From Thermoplasmata archaeon (GTDB lineage: Archaea > Thermoplasmatota > Thermoplasmata > Methanomassiliicoccales > Methanomethylophilaceae), in NCBI GenBank assembly GCA_015063165.1, contig SUSZ01000009.1, positions 1 to 63,155 of the forward strand: a DNA stretch of 63,155 nt. Reading direction: 5' to 3'. Below, piece after piece: positions 18,381 through 27,929 of this stretch. The translations under genes and the position numbers were made by a program. The notes under the pieces are model-generated. The model saw only the letters and a list, made by a program, of their open reading frames with translations, did no database searches and was not told the DNA's origin. Every line of letters begins with the position of its first letter. Positions within the stretch are counted from its first letter, which is position 1.

Positions 18381-19553
18381 ATGGCTTCGAAAAACAGCTT
18401 AAAGGAACCGCAGAAGCTCACGCCCTCCGAGGTCACCCGCATGTTCAGCGGCATGACCCCCCTCCAGAGGACGAGATACTACAACAAGTGCATGACCAAC
18501 CCCAACACCCCACCCGCCAACGTGAGCCTGCTGATGCAGTACAGGGCGCAGAACGCCGACCTGTTCCTCACCGAGGAGCAGATGGCTGGATCCAGGAAGT
18601 CCAAGGGCTCCTGGGTCGCGGGGAAGGGGTTCTCCGGAGGATGGCGCGACGGGTCGAACGGCCGCGTCTACACGTCCTCCGGATACTCCTACGACAACAG
18701 CGGGAAGTACTACGACCCCTCCGGCAACGAGGCCGGCGGATGGCACGACGGGGGCCCCGACCCCGACGAGTACGGCTTCGTCTACGGCGACGACTTCATC
18801 AGGGGCAAGAGGTCAGCGCCCTTCCAGGGCGGCGGAAGGATCCGCCGCCAGCGCAAGCCCATCGACCAGCCCAGGTCCTCCCTGGAGCTCGTGGAGACCA
18901 TCAAGGCCTTCAACAGCCCCGTGAGGAGCAGGCGCTACCTCGACAGCATCGTCCAGAACGAGGGCTCGCACCCCGAGACCGTGGAGAACGCCAGGAAGCT
19001 CCTGGCCGGCAACAGCCCGCTCATCGCCAACGACGAGCAGATGGCCGCGTGGACCCCCAAGCCCCGCTCCGGTTCCGGCAGGGGAATCTTCTCCAGGAGG
19101 CCCGTCAACGAGGCCCGCTCCGCCGAGGACATCGCGGGGCTCATGGGCAGGCTCAGGAGCAACGTCGCGAGGACCAGGTACTACGACAAGGTCATAGGAA
19201 ACCCGGAGTCCAACGAGCAGACCGTCAGCAACCTCATGGCCTTCAGGAGCGCCAACCAGGGCATGTTCGCCTCCGACGAGGAGGCGCAGGCCGCTCCCCG
19301 CGGAACAGGCAGGAGGGCGTCCTTCTGGAAGTCCAAGGAGGAGTTCGACGGCATGTCCCCCAGGAAGAAGTACTTCTTCGTGGGGGCGGTCCACAGGAAC
19401 AGCCGCTCCAAGAACACCGCCTACGGGCTCCGCGTCATCACGGATCCCGACACGACCCCCGACGACAGGGAGGCCATGACCCAGGTGGTCAGGGAGAACC
19501 CCCTCCTGTTCTTCAGGAGGGCGAAGTCCGGAAAGGGCCAGAGAGGGCAGTGA
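18381..19553 (+). CDS. four-repeat hypothetical protein
   Basis: 390 residues with four diverged copies of a 45-50 residue helical module: starting near residue 20 (FSGMTPLQRTRYYNKCMTNP), 172 (TIKAFNSPVRSRRYLDSIVQ), 255 (MGRLRSNVARTRYYDKVIGN) and 316 (FDGMSPRKKYFFVGAVHRNS). Common elements are an R-x-RYY/RRY core, a D/N-P turn and a final NxxLF. A Gly/Tyr/Ser-rich linker separates copies 1 and 2. No signal or membrane segment. An internal structural or nucleic-acid-organising role is possible; function unknown. Confidence 0.65.
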   Translation: MASKNSLKEPQKLTPSEVTRMFSGMTPLQRTRYYNKCMTNPNTPPANVSLLMQYRAQNADLFLTEEQMAGSRKSKGSWVAGKGFSGGWRDGSNGRVYTSSGYSYDNSGKYYDPSGNEAGGWHDGGPDPDEYGFVYGDDFIRGKRSAPFQGGGRIRRQRKPIDQPRSSLELVETIKAFNSPVRSRRYLDSIVQNEGSHPETVENARKLLAGNSPLIANDEQMAAWTPKPRSGSGRGIFSRRPVNEARSAEDIAGLMGRLRSNVARTRYYDKVIGNPESNEQTVSNLMAFRSANQGMFASDEEAQAAPRGTGRRASFWKSKEEFDGMSPRKKYFFVGAVHRNSRSKNTAYGLRVITDPDTTPDDREAMTQVVRENPLLFFRRAKSGKGQRGQ

Positions 19554-19554
19554 G

Positions 19555-21780
19555 ATGGCCCCCAGGACCCTTCTGGCCGGCCTGCTGGCCGCGTTCCTCC
19601 TGGTGCTCGTCCCCGCGCTGGCCGAGGGGTCCGAAGCGTACGCGAACACCTACGCCCTCGACTACGAGTGCGGCCAGGACGTCGACACCGACCTGACCTC
19701 GATCGTCGGCAGGCCGATCCTCTTCGTCTACTCGGGCGAGCTACCCTCCGGCCTGAGAATCGACATAGACTCGTCCTCGTCCGGATGGTTCGCCAGCCAC
19801 CGCTCGTTCCTCCGCGGCACCCTCACTGCGCCTGCCGGATCCTACACCTTCGTGCTGTCCGACGACACCCAGTTCTACGAGTTCACAGCCCTCGTCACGG
19901 CCGGGACCTGCACCGTCGCCTACGACGCCGGCATCGGCCTGGTCAAGGGCGAGAGGACCTGGTCCGAAACGATCTCCAAGGGGTCCTACGCGTCCCTCCC
20001 TTCCGCCACCCATTCATCGGGAGCGTACACGTTCCTCGGATGGGCCGAGAAGGCGGGCTCCCAGTACGCCCTGGACTCCTACGTGGCCGTCAAGGACTGC
20101 ACTCTGCACGCGGTGTGGAAGAGGAACTCCGTGTCCATCTCGGACTCCTCCGCCACCGTCACCAGCGGCCAGACAGCGACCCTGCCCATCAGCACCAATC
20201 CCAGGGACGCCTCCATCACCGTCGTCTCCCGCGGATCGCTCCCCGCCGGAGCGGTCTCCGTGGAAGGCCATGACCTCGTCCTGAACATGGCGAACGTCCA
20301 GCCCGGCACCTACTACATCACCCTCACGGCCGGTTCCACCGGGTACATCTCCGGCGAGTCCACGGTCACCGTGAGGGTCCCGATAACCATCGTGAAGCCC
20401 ATCGAGTACGTGCTGCACGAGGGCGACCCCTTCTCCTACACCCCCGTCACCAACCCCTCCAACGCCGACGTGACCATCGTAGAGGTCTCCAGGGACGGCA
20501 CCGTCCTCGGAGCCCACGGCGGCCTGTCGGTCGACGGGAGGACCATCACAGGGACCATGCAGGAGGATGGCACGTACTCCGTGACCTACACGGCTTCCCT
20601 GGAAGGATACGTCGAGGTCACCTCCAGCGTGCTGATCGAGGTGCTGGAGAGGGAGGAGGACCCCGCCGTGCAGCTGCCAGCCCCGGTCATGGGGAGCATC
20701 ACCATCTCCCCCAGGGCTGGGGAGCCCAGGGTCTTCGACCTCGTCCTCTCCGGGTACGGCAACGCCTCGAACATCGAGTGGCTCGTCGGCGGGAGGCTGA
20801 TCGCTTCCTCGTCCCCGACCGCCGTGTGCGAGCTCCCCGCCTCCGGAGTGCACACCGTCACCTGCAGGCTCACCGGCCTCGACGGCTCCGTCCTCACCGA
20901 GGATAAGGAGCTCGTGTGCAGGGACAACTACCACAGGGAGGCCGCATGGGCCGGCGTCGCCTACGGGTACGTCGCCACCGACGAGGTCCAAGTGGAGATA
21001 GAGGACGGGTCCCCGTTCACCGCGGCGCCTGCCAAGCTGGAGGGAAAGGGGTACGTCACGGTATCCGGGACCCCGTCGGAGTCCGACGTAGGCAGGACGT
21101 TCCATATAAGGGCTGGCCAGGACTCCTGGGCGGTCACCGTGTACAGTGCCGAGGCCTTCGCGCCCGTCGCCCTGTTCGACGCCGAGGTGCTTGATGACAA
21201 CAGGACCGTCAGGGTCTCCTTCACGGGGGACCATGCTTCCGCCTACTCCTTCGACTTCGACGGCGACGGCATACCCGAGCCCGGGAACGAGTTCGCCTAC
21301 CCCGACTCCGGAAGGCACGCCATCGTGTGCACAGCTTTCAACAACGTCTCCGAGACGTCGCATACGAGGATGGTCGAGCTGCCTTCGGAGAGGACGGAGG
21401 ATGTCCGCGTGATCTCCCTGACCGACTTCCGCATGGAGGCCGGCGAGAGGATGGACATACTCGTCTCCACGGACTCCGGCGACCGCCTCACTGTGTCTGG
21501 CACCGCGGCTAAATTCGTCAAGGTGGACGGCGGGTCCATCGAGGTGGAGCCCACCGAGAAGGGGGTCTTCGACCTCGTAGTCACCGTCTCCCACTCCGAC
21601 GGGTCGACCGAATCCAAGACGGTGAAGGTCACCGTCGAGGGGTCCGAGGTTGACGATTTGAAAGAGGACAGGCACGACCTGACCACGGTCCTGGCCGTGT
21701 TCTTCGTGATGGCCGTGATCGCAGTCGCATTGCTAGTGCTCGGCGACTCCGGCCGTTTGAAGAGGAGGGCCAGGAGATGA
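19555..21780 (+). CDS. membrane-anchored secreted protein, Ig/InlB-type (candidate spike)
   Basis: 741 residues. Signal peptide at 1-23, a divergent InlB-type segment near 125-190 (GAYTFLGWAEKAG...LHAVWKR), then Ig-like domains with putative-Ig features (ADVTIVEVSRDGT, VTVSGTPSESDVG), a PKD-like stretch (YSFDFDGDGIPE) and one C-terminal helix near 715-735 followed by KRRARR. It would project outside the cell with a short basic cytoplasmic tail. That topology is also that of spike proteins of pleomorphic archaeal viruses. Coupled by overlap to the next gene. Confidence 0.75.
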   Translation: MAPRTLLAGLLAAFLLVLVPALAEGSEAYANTYALDYECGQDVDTDLTSIVGRPILFVYSGELPSGLRIDIDSSSSGWFASHRSFLRGTLTAPAGSYTFVLSDDTQFYEFTALVTAGTCTVAYDAGIGLVKGERTWSETISKGSYASLPSATHSSGAYTFLGWAEKAGSQYALDSYVAVKDCTLHAVWKRNSVSISDSSATVTSGQTATLPISTNPRDASITVVSRGSLPAGAVSVEGHDLVLNMANVQPGTYYITLTAGSTGYISGESTVTVRVPITIVKPIEYVLHEGDPFSYTPVTNPSNADVTIVEVSRDGTVLGAHGGLSVDGRTITGTMQEDGTYSVTYTASLEGYVEVTSSVLIEVLEREEDPAVQLPAPVMGSITISPRAGEPRVFDLVLSGYGNASNIEWLVGGRLIASSSPTAVCELPASGVHTVTCRLTGLDGSVLTEDKELVCRDNYHREAAWAGVAYGYVATDEVQVEIEDGSPFTAAPAKLEGKGYVTVSGTPSESDVGRTFHIRAGQDSWAVTVYSAEAFAPVALFDAEVLDDNRTVRVSFTGDHASAYSFDFDGDGIPEPGNEFAYPDSGRHAIVCTAFNNVSETSHTRMVELPSERTEDVRVISLTDFRMEAGERMDILVSTDSGDRLTVSGTAAKFVKVDGGSIEVEPTEKGVFDLVVTVSHSDGSTESKTVKVTVEGSEVDDLKEDRHDLTTVLAVFFVMAVIAVALLVLGDSGRLKRRARR

Positions 21781-21998
21781 GCGAGGTAGTGGTCCCCGTG
21801 ACCACCTTCTGGGACATACTAGCCGCCACCCTGGACGACATATGGTTCTGGCTTCTCTCTGCCTCCACCATGGTCGCCATGGCGCTGTACATCCGCCTGA
21901 GGCTCCACGGGAGGCTGCTCCGATGGTCCCCGCGATCATCCCCGCGCTCGTGTCGATCCTCGGCTGGGTCGGCATCGACCTCGGCATCTCCTGGCTGA
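21777..21998 (+). CDS. small membrane protein
   Basis: 73 residues with one hydrophobic helix (WFWLLSASTMVAMALYI). The last 25 residues are Arg/Ser-rich and overlap the next gene, so they may have no selected function. ATGA overlap with the preceding stop. Confidence 0.5.
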   Translation: MSEVVVPVTTFWDILAATLDDIWFWLLSASTMVAMALYIRLRLHGRLLRWSPRSSPRSCRSSAGSASTSASPG

Positions 21999-22159
21999 CC
22001 AGGGAGCAGTCCGAGGCCGTCTATGTTATGGGCATGGGCCCCCAGGAGTTCCTGGACACCCACTGGCTCCCCTTGGTCCTATACCTTCTGATGGCCGCCT
22101 CTGCGGTCTCGCTGGCCCTGCCCAAGCGCAGGAAGAACGACGGGCGCGCGTCCCCGTGA
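21923..22159 (+). CDS. small membrane protein
   Basis: 78 residues from ATG 21923 (GGGAGG upstream). Two hydrophobic segments (IIPALVSILGWVGIDLGISWL and WLPLVLYLLMAASAVSLAL) and a basic tail PKRRKN. Unknown family. Confidence 0.6.
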   Translation: MVPAIIPALVSILGWVGIDLGISWLTREQSEAVYVMGMGPQEFLDTHWLPLVLYLLMAASAVSLALPKRRKNDGRASP

Positions 22160-22191
22160 AAGAAAGCCGCGCATCCAAACAGGTTGAGAAA

Positions 22192-23652
22192 ATGTTTTTC
22201 GCAAACAGAATCATGGCAGCCGCAGCGCTCGCCGTGGTCTTCATAATGGCCCTTTCCGCCGTCCCCGCATCGGACGCCATCGGCGAGGACCTCTCCGGGA
22301 CCTACGGGTCCCCCACGAACATCGACATAGCGCCCGGCTACCAATGGCGCTACACCGCCGAGTTCCCCAGCGACCTTACGGAGTACGTCACCGTGTCGCT
22401 GAAGGTCAACGACGGGAACATAGGCTCCGTGTCCGGCAAATCCGTGACCGTCACCATACCCAAGACCGCCACCGTCGGCACCGTCTACAACGTGGTCATC
22501 AAGGCTTCGATGACCCAGCCCGTCTCCCAGACCAGCTACCAGTACGTCACCTTCACCGTCGTCGCCGGCCTGAGCGTCTCCGGTACCATCAACGACATCA
22601 TCAAGGGATCCGCCATCAGCTTCACCCCCACCGGGACCTCCAGCATGGGCTCCGTCGTCTGGACCGTTACCAGCGGACATACGCTTCCCGTAGGCCTCAG
22701 TCTGAGCAACGGCAAGGTCACCGGGACCCCCACGAACCTCGGCCTCCAGACCGTGTACCTCACCGCGACGGCCAACGGCCAGTCCGCGACCCTCGAGGTC
22801 TCCTTCACCGTCTACAGCAAGATCGTAGGCGGATCCGCGCAGACCATCAGCTCCTATGGAACTGCTGTCTCTTCGGACGCCATAACCAACGGCTCCGACA
22901 TCAAGGTCACCTGGAAGGTGACGTCCGGGACCCTGCCCGCCGGCTTCACCCTCAACAAGGACACCGGGGTCGTCTCCGGATCCTCCACCGCCGTCAAGAG
23001 CACCACCGTGACCATCACCGGGACCGCCGGCGAGGGGCCCGCCCAGACCGCCACCAAGAAGATAACCATCAGGTCTGAGCCCGCCCTCACCCTCACCGCG
23101 TCCGCCAGCAAGATCCTCACCTACAAGGGCAACGCCGCCGAAAAGACCGTCACCATCGACACGCCCGGCACCTCGAACCTCACCTGGACCGTCACCTCCG
23201 TCGAGGGCGTCTCCATAGACGACGGGGTCCTCAAGGTCAAGAGCCCCACGAAGGCCGGCATGAGCCAGAGCCTGACCGTCACCTGCAAGTCGGCCTACGG
23301 CCAGACCAAGACCGTGAAGGTCACCCTCGCCGTCGAGGACACCCTGTCCGCCACCGGGGACTCGAGGCTCTCCGTCACCGCAGGGACCGAGGGCTCCACA
23401 TCGGCCTTCGACGTCTCCGGAGGGTCCGGGGTGACCTACAAGGCCTCCACAACGGCCAGCGGCCTCACCGTCAGGATGGCCGACGGCAAGCTCTACGCCA
23501 AGGGCACCGCGGCTGCCAAGGACCTTCCAGTCGTGGTCACCATATCCTCCGCCGCCGGCCAGACCGTCACGAAGGACGTCACCGTCGACGTCTACAGCAA
23601 GCTCGTCTTCACCTCCCTGCCCACCGGAGGGGCGATCATCTACGCGGTGTGA
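22192..23652 (+). CDS. secreted Ig-like repeat protein with GGAIIYAV C-terminus
   Basis: 486 residues from ATG 22192; a GTG at 22156, overlapping the previous stop, would add 12 residues. Signal peptide of about 28 residues ending SAVPASDA, then five or six Ig-like (putative-Ig) domains rich in Thr, Ser and Val. There is no C-terminal membrane helix. The last residues TSLPTGGAIIYAV match the end of the next protein, so the shared tail may be an assembly or sorting signal. Probable surface or virion protein. Confidence 0.75.
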   Translation: MFFANRIMAAAALAVVFIMALSAVPASDAIGEDLSGTYGSPTNIDIAPGYQWRYTAEFPSDLTEYVTVSLKVNDGNIGSVSGKSVTVTIPKTATVGTVYNVVIKASMTQPVSQTSYQYVTFTVVAGLSVSGTINDIIKGSAISFTPTGTSSMGSVVWTVTSGHTLPVGLSLSNGKVTGTPTNLGLQTVYLTATANGQSATLEVSFTVYSKIVGGSAQTISSYGTAVSSDAITNGSDIKVTWKVTSGTLPAGFTLNKDTGVVSGSSTAVKSTTVTITGTAGEGPAQTATKKITIRSEPALTLTASASKILTYKGNAAEKTVTIDTPGTSNLTWTVTSVEGVSIDDGVLKVKSPTKAGMSQSLTVTCKSAYGQTKTVKVTLAVEDTLSATGDSRLSVTAGTEGSTSAFDVSGGSGVTYKASTTASGLTVRMADGKLYAKGTAAAKDLPVVVTISSAAGQTVTKDVTVDVYSKLVFTSLPTGGAIIYAV

Positions 23653-23656
23653 TGCC

Positions 23657-25774
23657 ATGACCCCCAAGTCGTTCGCGCTCCTCGCGGCCGCCATCATGTG
23701 CGCCTGCGCCTGGTGCGCGTGCATCACCAACGAGTCGGAGGCGGCCGTCCAGCACGGCTCGTCCTCCTCCCCCCTCTGGTCCCTGAGCCTGTCGGCCTAC
23801 GACCTTCAGACGGACTCGAACAAGACGTATCACGTGTACGTCGGGGCGGCCGTCACGATCCTCTCCGAGGGCGACGAGGGAGGCAACGACGAGTTCGCCT
23901 ACAACGTGGACTCCGTCACCTCCGGGTACGGGCTGACCTACGACTCGTCCTACGGGGACTACGCCTACCGCGGCAAGGTCTCCGGGACCGTCTCCAAGGC
24001 GGGGACGATCCAGGTCGGGTACAGCGGCTACAACGGCCCCAGCTTCAGCGGCAGCGCCACCATCAAGGCCTACGCGGCCAGCTACGGGACCGCGTCCGCG
24101 CCCCTGTCCTCCCTGGACGTGGACGCCTACGACCTCCACTACCGCCCCGCCAAGGAGTACTACGTGTACGTGGGTTCCCCTGTCACCATTGTCTCCGTCG
24201 GGGACGAGGGAGGCTTCGGCGAGTTCGCCTACAACGTGGACTCCGTCACATCCGGCTACGGCCTCACGTACGACTCCAGCTACGGAGGCGAGGTCTACAG
24301 CGGGAAGGTGTCCGGGACGATCTCGAAGGCGGGGGATATCTCCGTCCGCATCAGCGGCTACAACGGCCCCTCGTTCTCCGAGACGGTCACCATCCACGCT
24401 ATCGCCAAGTCCACGGCCGTCACCGGGGTGACACTGGACAGGACCTCCGCCACCCTCGCGGTCGGGAGCACCCTGAAGCTCACGCCCACGGTCTCCCCCT
24501 CGGGTGCGTCGGACAAGACGGTCACCTGGAAGTCCAGCAACAAAAACGTCGCGACCGTCAGCTCCTCAGGGGTCGTCACAGCCAAGGCGGCGGGGACCAC
24601 GACGATCACCGTCACGACCAACGACGGCGGCAAGACGGCCACCTGCCAGGTCACCGTCACGTCTGCCTCCATCCCCGTAACCGGGATCACCCTGGACCAG
24701 TCCCAGATAAGCGTCAACGACGGCGGCAGCTACGCCTTCGTCGCCACGGTCTCCCCGTCCAACGCCACCAACAAGGCCGTGACCTGGAGCACCAGCGACT
24801 CCTCGATCGTGTCCATAACCACCGGCGGGGTCGCCAGAGGGGTCTCCCCCGGGACCGCCACGATCACCGCCACCACCTCCGACGGCGGCAAGACGGCCAC
24901 CTGCCAGGTGACAGTCCTCAGCCCGACCTACAAGGTCACCGTGAAGGTCGGGGCGTACGACTGCTTCAAGATGTACTCCCCGAGCTCGGCCTCCGGCACG
25001 TACTACCAGGACACCACATTCGACGTGTCCGCGGGCGAGAAGGTCGACGTCGACTGGATCAAGGACCCCGTCACGACCGAGTACCCCACGTACACCGTCA
25101 CGACCACCTACAAGAAGTGCGGCTCCGAGAAGGCCGATTCTACCGTCTGGAACGACGGCGGCTACCCCACCTCGAACTGCACCGTAACACCGGCCACGGC
25201 CACCCCAGCCGTGGAGTCCTCGACAACATCCTACAGGTTCACCCTGACCTACGACGGCAACGGCTCCACCTCGGGGACCGTGCCCTCGCAGCAGACGGCC
25301 ACCGACTCCTCGCAGACGCATTCGTTCACCCTGGCTTCCAAGGGGACGATGGCCAGGTCCGGCTACAAGTTCCTCGGCTGGTCAGAGACCAAGACCGCGA
25401 CCACCGCTAGCTACAAGGCCGGGGCCAGCTACAGCATGACGGCCGGCGAGAAGACGCTGTACGCCGTCTGGCAGAAGAACGCTCTAGTCGTCTCCGGGAC
25501 CCCCGAGCCCTACGGCGTCGTCGGCACAGCCTGGAGCTACAAGCCCACCGTCAACGTCACCTCGTACACCATGACGGTCTCCGGGGCCTCCTGGCTCGTG
25601 GCCAGCTCGGGCATGGTGTCGGGAACTCCCGACGCCCCCGGCGAGTACGACATAACCCTGACCTTCAAGAGGTCCGGGTACACCAGCGCCACCCAGTCGT
25701 TCAAGGTCACCGTCCTCTCGGCGCTGACCTTCGACTCCAACCCTAGAGGAGGAGCGATCATCTATGCAGTCTGA
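23657..25774 (+). CDS. secreted Ig2/InlB-domain protein with GGAIIYAV C-terminus
   Basis: 705 residues. Signal peptide to about residue 29. Two tandem about 100-residue repeats at 38-140 and 145-245, each containing VDSVTSGYGLTYDSSYG. Two bacterial Ig-like group 2 domains (SSNKNVATVSSSGVVTAKA..TTTITV) near 255-420, an InlB-type repeat near 525-600 (KFLGWSETKT..TLYAVW) and a last Ig-like domain ending SNPRGGAIIYAV. No membrane anchor. Its stop overlaps the next start. Confidence 0.75.
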   Translation: MTPKSFALLAAAIMCACAWCACITNESEAAVQHGSSSSPLWSLSLSAYDLQTDSNKTYHVYVGAAVTILSEGDEGGNDEFAYNVDSVTSGYGLTYDSSYGDYAYRGKVSGTVSKAGTIQVGYSGYNGPSFSGSATIKAYAASYGTASAPLSSLDVDAYDLHYRPAKEYYVYVGSPVTIVSVGDEGGFGEFAYNVDSVTSGYGLTYDSSYGGEVYSGKVSGTISKAGDISVRISGYNGPSFSETVTIHAIAKSTAVTGVTLDRTSATLAVGSTLKLTPTVSPSGASDKTVTWKSSNKNVATVSSSGVVTAKAAGTTTITVTTNDGGKTATCQVTVTSASIPVTGITLDQSQISVNDGGSYAFVATVSPSNATNKAVTWSTSDSSIVSITTGGVARGVSPGTATITATTSDGGKTATCQVTVLSPTYKVTVKVGAYDCFKMYSPSSASGTYYQDTTFDVSAGEKVDVDWIKDPVTTEYPTYTVTTTYKKCGSEKADSTVWNDGGYPTSNCTVTPATATPAVESSTTSYRFTLTYDGNGSTSGTVPSQQTATDSSQTHSFTLASKGTMARSGYKFLGWSETKTATTASYKAGASYSMTAGEKTLYAVWQKNALVVSGTPEPYGVVGTAWSYKPTVNVTSYTMTVSGASWLVASSGMVSGTPDAPGEYDITLTFKRSGYTSATQSFKVTVLSALTFDSNPRGGAIIYAV

Positions 25775-26930
25775 CAAGCTTTTCATGACATTGGCAGCGG
25801 CCGCGGCCATGATCGCGGCCTTCGCCCTGGTCTCGTCCGACGCGGACGCGCTCCAGGACTACACGAGGGACTACGGGGACTTCTACTCGTACACCCTCCA
25901 GTTCGTATTCGACGGCTCCGACGCCCAGTCCATCGAGTGGGACTTCGGGGACGGTACAGCGAAATCCACCGAGTGGAACCCCAGGCACGTCTACGCGGCC
26001 AAGGGGACCTACTACGTGACCCAGACCACACAGAACACCAACGGCGAGACCGTCGAGATATACAAGGTCAACGTCCTCGGCTTCCCCGTCGTCTCCTTCG
26101 AGAGCAACGGAGGTTCCTCCGTCCCCTCGATCGAGATGGACGCCTACTCCGTGCCCATATCCAGGCCCGCCGACCCCACCAAGGAGGGCTACACCTTCGC
26201 CGGATGGTTCCTCGACGAGGCCCTGGAGCAGGAGTTCGACTTCGGCTCCGAGGTCGTCAGGACCATGACCCTCTACGCCAAGTGGAATGTCGCCTCCCAG
26301 CCCTCCGATCCCGACCCTCCTACTCCGACAGTGGAGGAGTTCGAGGTCATGTTCGACTCCGACGGGGGCTCCTACGTCCAGACCCAGACCGTGAAGAAGG
26401 GCGCGAAGGTCGTCAGGCCCTCCGATCCCGCCAAGAACGGCTTCAGGTTCGACGGATGGTACAGGCAGGGCGCCCTCTACGACTTCTCCTCGCCCGTGTC
26501 CAGCGACATGACCCTCAGGGCGTCGTGGACGCAGAGCGAGCCCGGCTCCGCCTGGTGCATCGTCACCTTCGACGTGGACGGCGGCTCCGTCGCCGTCGTC
26601 CAGCAGAAGATGACCGCCGGGTCCCTCCTGGTCTTCCCCGCCTACGACGGCGTGAAGGAGGGCTTCGAGTTCTCCGGCTGGCTCTGCGGCGGATACACCT
26701 ACCAGCCCGGACAGTCCACGGCTATCGTCACCGACACCGTGGTCAAGGTCGTCTGGCAGGAGTCCGGCTCCGGCGACGGGGACGACGGGAAGGTCTCATT
26801 CTTCGAGGACCCCGTCGGATGGTTCAAGGGATTCGTCAAGGAGCCCTACGGCATAGCGATCCTGATCGCCCTGCTGATCCTGCTGCTCCTCCTGGCCTAC
26901 AGGGAGTACAGGAAGAGGAGGGGGTGCTGA
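25764..26930 (+). CDS. membrane-anchored PKD/InlB-repeat surface protein
   Basis: 388 residues. Signal peptide to about 28, a PKD domain (SIEWDFGDGTAKSTEWNPRH) near 50-95, three InlB B-repeats (e.g. GYTFAGWFLDEALEQEFDF) near 105-330 and a C-terminal helix (GIAILIALLILLLLLAYREY) with basic tail. Extracellular, anchored by its C-terminus; adhesion-like. Starts 11 bases inside the preceding gene. Confidence 0.75.
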   Translation: MQSDKLFMTLAAAAAMIAAFALVSSDADALQDYTRDYGDFYSYTLQFVFDGSDAQSIEWDFGDGTAKSTEWNPRHVYAAKGTYYVTQTTQNTNGETVEIYKVNVLGFPVVSFESNGGSSVPSIEMDAYSVPISRPADPTKEGYTFAGWFLDEALEQEFDFGSEVVRTMTLYAKWNVASQPSDPDPPTPTVEEFEVMFDSDGGSYVQTQTVKKGAKVVRPSDPAKNGFRFDGWYRQGALYDFSSPVSSDMTLRASWTQSEPGSAWCIVTFDVDGGSVAVVQQKMTAGSLLVFPAYDGVKEGFEFSGWLCGGYTYQPGQSTAIVTDTVVKVVWQESGSGDGDDGKVSFFEDPVGWFKGFVKEPYGIAILIALLILLLLLAYREYRKRRGC

Positions 26931-26932
26931 GA

Positions 26933-27424
26933 ATGCCCGGCTGGAGCGGCATAGCCAACGCCCTCCGCGGGCTCTTCCGCTCCGGAGGCTCCGCCGCCAC
27001 ATGGACCAAGACCTGGACGGCGAACGGCGTCAGGAACGTCCAGACGGTGACCACGGCCGCCGGCAGCGCCCTGGGCTCCGCCGGCACCACGGTCCTCACC
27101 TGGGGGAACGCGGCGAAGGTCGCCATCGTCGGCGCCTTCTCCTACCTGTTCCTCACAGGTGGGGCCTCCAACGTCGTGTCGCACGCGCTGGGGATCTCCC
27201 CCGAGGCCGCCCAGATCCTGATCATCTTCGGGTTCGTGGTCATCATGATACTGGCGACGCGCTACGTCGTCAACTGGATGGTCGCGAGGTACGGCCTCGA
27301 CAGGGAGAACCTCGACAAGCCGATCATCAGGCGCTTCGGGAACGTCTTCTGGGACGAGGACAGCGGGAAGTGGATCAGGAGGAGGAGCCGATGTACTGGG
27401 TACCTCTGCTGGCGGGCATACTGA
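26933..27424 (+). CDS. two-helix membrane protein
   Basis: 163 residues. Two hydrophobic segments near 63-85 and 100-118, with basic and acidic tails. It starts two bases after the previous stop and its last 11 codons overlap the next gene. Unknown family; the size and topology fit a small virion membrane protein or a channel-like component. Confidence 0.6.
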   Translation: MPGWSGIANALRGLFRSGGSAATWTKTWTANGVRNVQTVTTAAGSALGSAGTTVLTWGNAAKVAIVGAFSYLFLTGGASNVVSHALGISPEAAQILIIFGFVVIMILATRYVVNWMVARYGLDRENLDKPIIRRFGNVFWDEDSGKWIRRRSRCTGYLCWRAY

Positions 27425-27675
27425 ACGCTGCCTTCATCCTCGACCTGGTGTCGACCCTCACCACCGGCGAGTCCCTCGGGTCCCTCATCGGAGGGGCCTC
27501 GGGCAACTCCGTCGCCTCGGCGATTGTGAACGCCATACCCACGGACCCCCTGGTGTTCTGGACGGCCGCGGGCTTCATCCTGCTGTTCGTCTGCGCCATG
27601 GAGTGCCTGGTAATCTACGTAGCACTATATTCCGGAGCCGACAGGTGTAGCTGCGAGAGGGAGGCGATTCAATGA
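27391..27675 (+). CDS. two-helix membrane protein
   Basis: 94 residues from ATG 27391 with GGAGGAG just upstream. Hydrophobic segments at 3-20 and 58-80, cysteine-containing tail (DRCSCEREAIQ). Stop overlaps the next ATG. Confidence 0.6.
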   Translation: MYWVPLLAGILNAAFILDLVSTLTTGESLGSLIGGASGNSVASAIVNAIPTDPLVFWTAAGFILLFVCAMECLVIYVALYSGADRCSCEREAIQ

Positions 27676-27929
27676 ACGGAATACACCGCATTGTCCTAGG
27701 CCTCCTGCTCTTCGTGCTGGCCGCATGGATGTCGCCTTTCATGGCCGACGTCCTGGACGTGGATGACACTATAGTCTATCTGACGTTCGGTGGGACCCTC
27801 TCCTTCGTCGCAGGGATGCTGTTCTACTCGGGGGTGAGGACGTGGAACCGATCCCGATTAACCGCCGCATGGCCTCCGAGATCGCATCGCTCGGAGGAGG
27901 GCCAGACTACCAGGACGACGGAAAGGTAA
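27672..27929 (+). CDS. two-helix membrane protein
   Basis: 85 residues with hydrophobic segments at 6-24 and 34-52. The last 28 residues are Arg/Ser/Thr-rich and overlap the following gene, so the functional part probably ends near residue 57. Confidence 0.55.
   Translation: MNGIHRIVLGLLLFVLAAWMSPFMADVLDVDDTIVYLTFGGTLSFVAGMLFYSGVRTWNRSRLTAAWPPRSHRSEEGQTTRTTER

Noticed and set aside
20014-21675. 553-residue minus-strand frame opposite the spike-like gene
   Set aside because: Shadow of codon bias; the plus strand has signal peptide, domains and anchor helix.
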